Shown here: positions 1 to 4,872 of the stretch, piece after piece
Layout of the letters: every line of letters starts with the position of its first letter
Numbering within the stretch: the stretch's first letter is position 1
DNA from: Candidatus Harrisonbacteria bacterium
GTDB lineage: Bacteria > Patescibacteriota > Minisyncoccia > UBA6257 > 1-14-0-10-44-23
Direction: 5' to 3'
NCBI GenBank assembly: GCA_023244975.1
Contig: JAHFLG010000047.1
Span: forward strand, 1-8,197
DNA length: 8,197 bases
Translations under genes and position numbers: made by a program
Notes under the pieces: model-generated
Databases searched by the model: none
Seen by the model: the letters and a program-made list of their open reading frames with translations, nothing else
Told to the model about the DNA's origin: nothing

Positions 1-564
1 CTACGAGAGGGCTTTTTTCAAAGACTCGGCCAGTTCGGCACTTTCAATGACTAAGGCGAATTTTTCGCCAGGCGCCGTGAGAACAATCTTGTTTTCGTAG
101 ATGTTGATGTTGTGCGAGCCGACATGACTACCCTTTTTGCCGTGACTACGGATCATTTCAAGGGAGGCTACGGCGTCTTGATATACCGTTCTCATGCCTT
201 CAGCACCTTCAAATAGCCGGATGCGCGGCCCAAGCTGAGCAGAGGGCTCGGTTTCAGCTTTTAGTTTCGGTAGGATCTTTTTAGCCTGAATAGCGAGCTC
301 TGAATACTGCTGAGCCATTTGCTCAAAGTGCTTAACCAGGTTATCAGGGGAGACGGGGTGGTACATTTTGACGCCTCGGCGCTCGGTAATGTTGACCACG
401 CCGCGCTTTGTGAGGGCATCGAGGACTACATAGGCTGTACTGCGGTTAATATGCGCCTTTCTGGCGATGTCGCTGACTACTGAGGCACCCAAACCGAACA
501 AGGCGAGGTAGACCGCGGTTTCTTTTTCTGAGAATCCGAACTTTGCGAGTAATTCTTTAACCAT
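1..564 (-). CDS. TrmB-like winged-helix transcriptional regulator, compact form
   Basis: A 187-residue protein, complete (TAG at 1-3, ATG at 562-564). Residues 5-70 form a TrmB-type winged helix: the start LLAKFGFSEKETAVYLAL, then DIARKAHINRSTAYVVLDAL as recognition region and a basic wing (RRGVKMYHP). Residues 75-105 look like a coiled coil, as in TrmB dimers. RIRLFEGAEGMRTVYQD (about 114-130) starts the usual effector domain, and NINIYENKIVLTAPGEKFALVIES (about 152-175, here split from it by a short basic linker) resembles its C-terminal strands. From memory, relatives are about 240-260 residues, so the middle of the sensor domain appears to be missing. No Shine-Dalgarno is visible upstream. 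It is divergent from the HAD genes, and an inverted repeat covers its promoter, suggesting autoregulation. The DNA target and ligand are unknown; the family assignment is firm, the function is not. Confidence 0.82.
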   Translation of the reverse strand: MVKELLAKFGFSEKETAVYLALFGLGASVVSDIARKAHINRSTAYVVLDALTKRGVVNITERRGVKMYHPVSPDNLVKHFEQMAQQYSELAIQAKKILPKLKAETEPSAQLGPRIRLFEGAEGMRTVYQDAVASLEMIRSHGKKGSHVGSHNINIYENKIVLTAPGEKFALVIESAELAESLKKALS

Positions 565-578
565 AGAAAGGGGATTAA

Positions 579-600
579 GTAGTATTACTGTTGATACTAC
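579..600. repeat. Inverted repeat over the TrmB-like promoter, candidate operator
   Basis: Perfect 7-bp arms GTAGTAT (579-585) and ATACTAC (594-600) are separated by 8 bases. The repeat covers the -10 element and expected start site of the - strand promoter, where a repressor would act. TACT/AGTA half-sites recall the TACT...AGTA core reported for archaeal TrmB operators, so autoregulation by the adjacent regulator is a reasonable inference, untested. Confidence 0.4.
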
Positions 601-622
601 CTGACAAAATTAAAATTTGCAA
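594..622 (-). promoter_or_regulatory. Sigma70-type promoter for the TrmB-like gene
   Basis: On the - strand, TTGCAA (617-622) and TAGTAT (594-599) are separated by exactly 17 bases. Each matches four of six consensus positions or better. Transcription would start near 587, about 23 nt before the ATG. The assignment is by pattern only. Confidence 0.45.
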
Positions 623-625
623 GAG

Positions 626-634
626 TTATCCACA
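626..634 (+). promoter_or_regulatory. Perfect DnaA-box sequence TTATCCACA
   Basis: TTATCCACA at 626-634 matches the strict DnaA-box consensus TTATNCACA. Its last base is the first base of the Shine-Dalgarno AGGAGG at 634-639. I saw no second box nearby, and there is no dnaA, dnaN or AT-rich unwinding region, so this is not evidence of an origin. It may be an isolated regulatory or titration box, or chance. Confidence 0.25.
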
Positions 635-642
635 GGAGGCAT

Positions 643-1128
643 ATGTTGATATCTATTGACAACACTATAATGAAGGCCGATACTATAGTTATGCGCGTCA
701 TTATCTTCGACTTTAATCGAACGATCTATGATCCGGATACCCAGCAGCTGATAGAAGACGCAGAGCTGATGCTTCAGCATCTGACTTCGCAGGGTTTTAT
801 ATTGTTTCTTATTAGTAGAGCCGAACAGGGGAGAGAAGAATTGATAGAGTCACTTGGCTTGCGCCGGTACTTTAAACGAATTCATATTGTGCAAGACAAA
901 GTTCAGCAGGATTTTGCAGCCTTAATCGACAATAAGCTTATTGACCGGCGCACCAGCTTTATTATCGGCGACCAGGTTAAAAAAGAAATTAGAATAGGCA
1001 ACTGGCTTGGCCTTAAGACCATCTGGCTGCGTCGTGGCAAGTTCGCTGATGAGCTGCCCGAAGCTGATGGTGAACATCCGACGCATACGATAGAATCACT
1101 GAATGGGCTTTTGAGCATCGTCAGGTAG
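643..1128 (+). CDS. Small HAD-superfamily protein (phosphatase-like)
   Basis: A single-domain HAD-fold protein with a minimal cap. Motif I is FDFNRT near the N-terminus: the nucleophile Asp is present, but the second Asp (general acid/base) is Asn. Motif II is LISRA, a Lys for motif III lies in IVQDK or shortly after, and motif IV is FIIGDQVKKEI followed by the conserved-looking IGNWLGLKTIWLRRGKF. The start is ambiguous. A strong AGGAGG (634-639) precedes ATG 643, but only 3 nt away; TTG 646 in the same frame would have ideal spacing. The HAD fold itself begins at ATG 691 (MRVIIFDF), giving 145 residues instead of 161. The substrate is unknown. Asn at the second position could weaken or change catalysis. 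It is followed 15 nt later by a second HAD gene, so the two are probably co-expressed. It is not HisB-N: there is no DRDGT motif or Zn-binding Cys loop. Confidence 0.8.
   Translation: MLISIDNTIMKADTIVMRVIIFDFNRTIYDPDTQQLIEDAELMLQHLTSQGFILFLISRAEQGREELIESLGLRRYFKRIHIVQDKVQQDFAALIDNKLIDRRTSFIIGDQVKKEIRIGNWLGLKTIWLRRGKFADELPEADGEHPTHTIESLNGLLSIVR
656..684 (+). promoter_or_regulatory. Possible promoter just before the internal ATG 691 of the first HAD gene
   Basis: TTGACA (656-661, full consensus) and GATACT (679-684) are 17 bases apart. Transcription would start about 6-7 nt later, at or next to ATG 691, giving a leaderless message that begins with the HAD fold. It competes with the Shine-Dalgarno-led start at 643, and both may be used. 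Prediction by pattern only. Confidence 0.3.
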
Positions 1129-1143
1129 GTCTATAATGAATAT

Positions 1144-1551
1144 GTGCAAAAACAGTATCTTATCCTCGATATCAGCGGCGTCCTGATCACCCAGGACAAG
1201 TGGGGGAATACTAAGACCAATAAAGAACTTATTGCCTATTTGTTGACCCAGAAAGATAAATTTTCATATGTGCTTCTGACGAATAACCTGCCGGAGGTGG
1301 AGCGTCATATGGAGGCGGTGTATGGTATTCCGATGTTCTACGAGCGGTTTATCAGTTCGCACACCTATGGTCTCGCCAAGTCTGATCCAAAGTTGTACGA
1401 CGAGGTGCTGGCTCTGCTGCTGGCCACGCCGGAGCAATGCACGTTTACGGATGACATCGCTCCTCACGTCGAAGCCGCTCGCACCCTCGGCATCCGCGGC
1501 ATCGTCTACCAAAATTTTGAACAGTTTAAAAAAGAGTTAGAAAGTATGTAA
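1144..1551 (+). CDS. Minimal HAD-superfamily protein, HAD-IA-like
   Basis: A 135-residue protein starting at GTG 1144, the only start codon available after the in-frame TAG at 1126-1128. Motif I is LILDISGVL (Asp9 nucleophile; Ser11 where most phosphatases have the second Asp, in a position that is Gly in the related DIGGVL type). Motif II is LLTNN (Thr46), motif III is GLAKSDPKLYDEVL (Lys79), and motif IV is FTDDIAPHVEAARTLGI (Asp103/Asp104). This set is typical of HAD subfamily IA, but that family is usually about 200 residues with a helical cap between motifs I and II. Here only about 35 residues separate them, so the cap is essentially absent. A TATAAT (1132-1137) lies 6 nt before the start, so a leaderless transcript is possible. 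The substrate is unknown. Confidence 0.8.
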   Translation: MQKQYLILDISGVLITQDKWGNTKTNKELIAYLLTQKDKFSYVLLTNNLPEVERHMEAVYGIPMFYERFISSHTYGLAKSDPKLYDEVLALLLATPEQCTFTDDIAPHVEAARTLGIRGIVYQNFEQFKKELESM

Positions 1552-1584
1552 AGTGTGGTGCGGGGCATGCCTAGGGGATACCTC

Positions 1585-1613
1585 TTGACGAATTGTTGTA
1601 AGTTTGCTACTTT
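1585..1613 (+). promoter_or_regulatory. Promoter of the his operon
   Basis: TTGACG (1585-1590, five of six consensus bases) is followed after exactly 17 bases by TACTTT (1608-1613). Transcription would start near 1620, leaving about 15 nt before the leader peptide ATG (1635) and about 160 nt before hisG. Its position just upstream of a His-codon leader peptide and a terminator supports it more than the base matches alone. Confidence 0.55.
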
Positions 1614-1625
1614 ACTTTAGTAAAC
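1602..1625. repeat. Palindrome across the his promoter -10 and start site
   Basis: TTTACT (1611-1616) and AGTAAA (1619-1624) form a 6-bp inverted repeat with a 2-bp centre. A second reading pairs GTTTGCTA (1602-1609) with TAGTAAAC (1618-1625), 8 bp including one G-T pair. A further weak pairing links GACGA (1587-1591) and TCGTC (1629-1633). The element covers the -10 and start site, as an operator would. TACT/AGTA half-sites also occur at the TrmB-like promoter. No T-run follows, so it is not a terminator. Confidence 0.35.
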
Positions 1626-1634
1626 AACTCGTCT

Positions 1635-1694
1635 ATGACTATTCAATTGAATTTGAGCGTTTCCGGCATCCATCACGCCCATCATATTCCGTAG
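1635..1694 (+). CDS. hisL: Histidine leader peptide of the his attenuator
   Basis: An open frame of 19 codons plus TAG, too short for ordinary ORF calling. Its C-terminal end reads HHAHHIP: codons CAT CAC GCC CAT CAT at 1671-1685 give four His in five positions. Such clustering of the operon's own product amino acid, between a promoter and a terminator hairpin ahead of hisG, is the hallmark of ribosome-mediated attenuation, as in enteric HisL with its seven His run. The order is the same here, but the peptide sequence outside the His cluster is unrelated. No clear Shine-Dalgarno precedes ATG 1635, which lies about 15 nt after the predicted transcription start. The peptide itself probably has no function. 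The stop codon overlaps the segment that pairs into the antiterminator. Confidence 0.82.
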   Translation: MTIQLNLSVSGIHHAHHIP

Positions 1695-1732
1695 GGAGCG
1701 GGCTTGGTTTGTGTTACCGATAACCACCCCTA
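1692..1732 (+). promoter_or_regulatory. Antiterminator pairing of the his attenuator
   Basis: TAGGG (1692-1696, starting at the leader stop codon) can pair with CCCTA (1728-1732), and GGTT (1706-1709) with AACC (1722-1725). An alternative is GGG (1700-1702) with CCC (1727-1729). Any of these uses the 5' arm of the terminator (1723-1734), so the two structures exclude each other. A ribosome stalled on the His codons (1671-1685) leaves this region free, favouring read-through; a ribosome that reaches the stop codon covers it, favouring termination. Inferred by manual pairing, without energy calculation. Confidence 0.5.
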
Positions 1733-1770
1733 ACCCTGTTAGCGAGGTGGTATTTTATTGTTTATTTTTC
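1723..1770 (+). terminator. Intrinsic terminator (attenuator) upstream of hisG
   Basis: The outer stem pairs ACCACC (1723-1728) with GGTGGT (1746-1751). The inner stem pairs CTAAC (1730-1734) with GTTAG (1738-1742) around a 3-nt loop. The small interior loop is C against CGA. A T-rich run (1753-1769) follows directly. The terminator lies between the leader peptide and hisG, so it can only act to stop transcription before the structural genes. Confidence 0.75.
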
Positions 1771-1782
1771 TAATCAAACACT

Positions 1783-2406
1783 ATGAATTCATTAATCAAG
1801 CCAAGACTTCGAATAGCAGTTCAAAAAGCCGGTAGGCTCAATCAGCCCAGTATGGACTTTTTAAGCTCGTGTGGCCTCTCATTCACTCGCAACGGCAGCT
1901 CGCTTATTTTGCCCTGCGTGAATTTTGATTTTGACGTGTTGTATCTGCGCGATGACGATATTCCGGAATATGTCCGCCGCGGCGCAGCCGACTTTGGCAT
2001 CGTCGGGCAAAACGTCCTTGCGGAAACGGATGCAAAAGTAGTCTCACTGACCCAACTGGGTTTCGCGCAGTGCCGACTGATGATCGCCGTGCCAGCTGTT
2101 TCCGGTATTGCAAAAGCTAAGGATTTGGAAGGAGGGCGAATAGCGACTTCATATCCCAATATCTTGTCGCGTTTCCTTGTCCGAGAAGGCATTACGGCAG
2201 CGATCATTACTATTAGTGGTTCTTCAGAGGTAGCTCCCGAATTGAATTTGGCCGATGCTATCTGCGATATAGTCCAGAGCGGTGAAACCTTGAAGGCTCA
2301 CAAGTTAGTGCCGCTCTGTACGATTATGGAAAGTCAGGCGGTGCTGATCGAGAGTCCGAATAAAAATTCGAAGAAAAAAGAATTTCTCAATATATGCAAA
2401 CTATAA
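1783..2406 (+). CDS. hisG: ATP phosphoribosyltransferase, catalytic core without regulatory domain
   Basis: First enzyme of histidine synthesis: ATP + PRPP to phosphoribosyl-ATP, in the cytoplasm. Family motifs in order are RLRIAVQKAGRL (8-19), LRDDDIPEYV (55-64), FGIVGQN (71-77), RIATSYPNI (119-127), GSSEVAP (146-152) and the PRPP-binding loop ADAICDIVQSGETL (157-170). The style (QKAGRL, RDDDIP, SYP) is that of the long HisG family (about 290-300 residues), not the short form that works with HisZ. Yet the protein stops at residue 207, in the helix that would lead into the C-terminal ACT-like domain III, where His normally binds for feedback inhibition. The aminotransferase gene begins at once, overlapping by 13 nt, so no remnant of domain III follows. 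No HisZ is seen in the window. No Shine-Dalgarno is visible before ATG 1783, which lies 13 nt after the terminator's T-run. Confidence 0.93.
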   Translation: MNSLIKPRLRIAVQKAGRLNQPSMDFLSSCGLSFTRNGSSLILPCVNFDFDVLYLRDDDIPEYVRRGAADFGIVGQNVLAETDAKVVSLTQLGFAQCRLMIAVPAVSGIAKAKDLEGGRIATSYPNILSRFLVREGITAAIITISGSSEVAPELNLADAICDIVQSGETLKAHKLVPLCTIMESQAVLIESPNKNSKKKEFLNICKL

Positions 2407-3578
2407 CCGACAGGCTCGCTAAGCGAGTCAAAAGTATAAAAGTTTCAGGCATCCGGCAGATGCCGATGCTCGCTGCAAAAGTTCCAGGGGCGATTTCCCT
2501 TGGACAGGGGATTCCAGACCTGAAAACCCCTCAGTATATCAGGCAGGGCGTCAGTCGCTTACTCGAGTCAAGCAATGAGGTCGGCAAGTATTCCTTGCAG
2601 CCCGGATTACCAGAGCTGAAGCAACTGATCGCCCAGCGCTTGTCGGTTGAGGCCGGCAGAGCTGTCGATCCTGAGAAAAATATCTGCGTTACTACCGGCG
2701 CGATGGAGGCCTTAGCCATCGCGATTGCCACGATCATTGATGACGGGGACGAAGTGCTCTTATTCGACCCAGGATACCCTTCATATATAGAGCAGACGTT
2801 ATTCGCCGGAGGCAAGCCGGTATTTGTGCCCCTTAATGAGAGTAGTGGTTGGGTCCTTGATGTAAAAAAGTTGAGGGCGGCAGTTACTAAAAAAACCAAG
2901 GCGATTATTTTCTGTAATCCGGCAAATCCGACCGGCATGGTGTTCAGTCAAACTGACATCGCAGCGATCGTTGCAGTGGCCGAAGAGTTCAATTTGTTTT
3001 TGATCGGTGACCTGACTTATGAGTTTTTAACGTATGGTGATGTGCCGATGCCCTCATTGATTAAGTATGCGTCGATCCAAGACCGATTGATTCTCTGTTA
3101 CAGCTTTTCCAAAGAGTTCGCGATGACCGGTTGGCGGGTTGGATATCTCTACGCGCCGGAGGCCGTGCTTGAACAGGCATCAAAGATTCATGACGCCTTT
3201 GTTATCTGTGCGCCTACGATTTCTCAGTACGCCGCGCTCGTAGCGCTGACCCAAAAGCCTGAGTCAGGCAGTGAAAATATTAAAGCCGACCTGGCTGCTA
3301 AGCGCGATGTCATCTGTAAGCGCCTCGACGCGCTGTCCGACCTATTTTCCTACCAAAAGCCACAAGGAGCGTATTACATTTTAGGTCGATATAAAAAAAC
3401 CAAATTGAATTCTTGGGAATTTACTTTACGGTTACTGAACGAGGCAAAAGTCGTGGTGATTCCCGGCAGCGAGTTTGGTTCGCAAGGCGAGGGTTGTGTC
3501 CGGTTTTCGTATGGAGCATCAATAGAAAACATTAATAAAGCCTTCGATAGTATCGAAGCATGGAACAAAACATTATGA
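2394..3578 (+). CDS. Class I/II PLP aminotransferase, aspartate type, candidate HisC substitute
   Basis: A 394-residue, full-length fold-type I aminotransferase. Seen in order: SLGQGIPD (35-42), NPANPTG (175-181), GDLTYE (205-210; Asp206 for the pyridine nitrogen and Tyr209), SFSKEFAMTGWRVGY (237-251; Lys240 forms the PLP Schiff base), VVVIPGSEFG (353-362) and CVRFSYG (368-374; Arg370 binds the substrate carboxylate). These are the motifs of the aspartate/PatA-like branch. True HisC usually has SKAxGLAGLRxGY around the lysine. Its position between hisG and hisD, overlapping hisG by 13 nt and hisD by 4 nt, suggests it supplies the histidinol-phosphate aminotransferase step (imidazole-acetol phosphate + Glu to histidinol phosphate). 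That role is inferred from context; it could instead be a general Asp or aromatic aminotransferase carried in the operon. There is no strong Shine-Dalgarno, so translation is probably coupled to hisG. Confidence 0.9.
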   Translation: MQTITDRLAKRVKSIKVSGIRQMPMLAAKVPGAISLGQGIPDLKTPQYIRQGVSRLLESSNEVGKYSLQPGLPELKQLIAQRLSVEAGRAVDPEKNICVTTGAMEALAIAIATIIDDGDEVLLFDPGYPSYIEQTLFAGGKPVFVPLNESSGWVLDVKKLRAAVTKKTKAIIFCNPANPTGMVFSQTDIAAIVAVAEEFNLFLIGDLTYEFLTYGDVPMPSLIKYASIQDRLILCYSFSKEFAMTGWRVGYLYAPEAVLEQASKIHDAFVICAPTISQYAALVALTQKPESGSENIKADLAAKRDVICKRLDALSDLFSYQKPQGAYYILGRYKKTKLNSWEFTLRLLNEAKVVVIPGSEFGSQGEGCVRFSYGASIENINKAFDSIEAWNKTL

Positions 3579-4867
3579 TCAAAATATACGATTGGAGTAA
3601 AACGTCAGCAAAAGATAAGAGCAGAATCATGTCTCGCTCGCAGGCGGACATGGAGTCTATTGTCGGGTATGTCGGTGGCATCATTAAAGAGGTCCGTAAA
3701 GACGGCGACAAGGCTCTGGTTAAATACACTAAGAAATTCGATGATCCGAAGTTTACTGCCAAGATGATTAAGGTCAGCAAGGAGGACATTGCTCAGGCCT
3801 ATAAAGATACCGATCCGAAAGTAGTGGCCATTATGCGCGATCAGATCAAGATTTCCAGCATATATGCCAAGACCGAGGCGAGCAAACAGCCCGCTGATTG
3901 GAGCATTGAGACTACGCCGGGCGTAGTGACGGGCATGCGACTAATTCCGGTTGATAGCGTTGGCTTGTATGTGCCCGCTGGAAAGGCGCCATTGCCGGTT
4001 GTGGCTCAGATTCTTGTGGTAGCCGCTAAGGCAGCCGGGGTGAAGCGGATCGTTGTTTGTTTCCCGCCCACCGGAGCACTCGCTGAAATTATAGTGTCAG
4101 CCGATTTGGCTGGCGCGGACGAGATCTATCGGATGGGTGGCGTGCAGGCTATTGCCGCACTTACGTACGGAACTGAGACCGTCAAGCCCGTTAACTTTAT
4201 TGCCGGTCCGGGCAACCCGTATGTGCAGGCGGCAAAGCTACAGGTATTCGGAAAAGTTGGAGTGGATATGCTCTCTGGCCCATCCGAAGCTTTGATATTA
4301 GCTGATAAGCGCGCGAACCCGGCATATCTTGCCGCAGATATTTTAGCCCGCTGCGAGCACGGCAGCGACTCAGCTGGGGTGGTGGTTACTGACTCGATGG
4401 AGATAGCCAAGCAAACGTTTGCTGAAGTAAAGCGCCAAGCACCGATGCTCAAGCGCCAAAAGTATGTCCAAGATGCGCTGACGAATTTTAGCGCCATCAT
4501 CGTGGTGAAGTCATTACAGAATATGATCGACTTTGCCAATGATTACAGCGCCGAGCACTTGGAGGTGCAGGTTGAGAATGCTCAGGCATTGCTTCCGAAA
4601 CTGCGCAACGCCGGCACCATCTTCCTTGGCGATTTTGCTCCCGTGGCCGTCGGCGACTACGCCAGCGGCACCAACCACTGTTTGCCAACGGGCGTTGCGC
4701 CAAAGTTTTCTTCTCCAGTAGGCGCGCGTATGTTTCTTAAGGGAAGCGGCTATCAGTATCTGACTAAAGATGGTCTCAAAACACTCAAGCCGATTGTGGA
4801 GACGCTGTCCGACGTTGAAGGACTCGACGCGCACAAACGATCCGTCCAGATTCGATTCGAAAAATAA
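3575..4867 (+). CDS. hisD: Histidinol dehydrogenase with altered zinc-ligand position
   Basis: Zn-dependent enzyme oxidising L-histidinol to L-histidine in two NAD steps, normally a homodimer. I chose ATG 3575: its ATGA overlaps the aminotransferase TGA (3576-3578), and it gives 430 residues, the usual length. ATG 3560 in the same frame would add five. In 3575 numbering, seen are VGLYVPAGKAPLP, the family signature AGPGNPYVQAAK...GVDMLSGPSEALILAD (Ser237), His262 in CEHGSDS, catalytic Glu327-His328 in YSAEHLEVQ, Asp361 in GDYASGTNH (His368 follows), Glu415 and His420 in EGLDAHKRSV. Zinc ligands in E. coli HisD are Gln259, His262, Asp360 and His419. Here position 259 is Arg (codon CGC at 4349-4351), in ARCEH instead of SQAEH. 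The other key residues are kept, so the enzyme is probably still a HisD but with changed metal binding. Confidence 0.93.
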   Translation: MIKIYDWSKTSAKDKSRIMSRSQADMESIVGYVGGIIKEVRKDGDKALVKYTKKFDDPKFTAKMIKVSKEDIAQAYKDTDPKVVAIMRDQIKISSIYAKTEASKQPADWSIETTPGVVTGMRLIPVDSVGLYVPAGKAPLPVVAQILVVAAKAAGVKRIVVCFPPTGALAEIIVSADLAGADEIYRMGGVQAIAALTYGTETVKPVNFIAGPGNPYVQAAKLQVFGKVGVDMLSGPSEALILADKRANPAYLAADILARCEHGSDSAGVVVTDSMEIAKQTFAEVKRQAPMLKRQKYVQDALTNFSAIIVVKSLQNMIDFANDYSAEHLEVQVENAQALLPKLRNAGTIFLGDFAPVAVGDYASGTNHCLPTGVAPKFSSPVGARMFLKGSGYQYLTKDGLKTLKPIVETLSDVEGLDAHKRSVQIRFEK

Positions 4868-4872
4868 CAAAC

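Noticed and set aside
643..1551. One of the HAD genes as the HisB-N histidinol-phosphatase
   Set aside because: Neither has the DRDGT motif or the Cys/His zinc loop of HisB-N, and both lie upstream of the attenuator, outside the his transcript.
1552..1584. Terminator after the HAD pair
   Set aside because: The region contains short palindromes (GGCATGCC, CCTAGG) but no stem with a T-run.
1587..1633. Stem GACGA...TCGTC as a regulatory RNA hairpin
   Set aside because: It lies mostly upstream of the expected transcription start, and its arms are interrupted by unpaired bases; any role is more likely as DNA. I kept only the inner palindrome as a candidate operator.
1695..1770. T-box riboswitch upstream of hisG, because GGTGGTA resembles part of the T-box sequence
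   Set aside because: The full AGGGTGGNACCGCG element and a stem I with specifier loop are not seen, whereas the His-codon leader peptide explains the terminator directly.
2380..2480. Frameshift in hisG hiding its regulatory domain
   Set aside because: The sequence after hisG reads as the normal N-terminus of the aminotransferase (DRLAKRVKSIKVSGIRQMP, then SLGQGIPD), with no room or homology for domain III.
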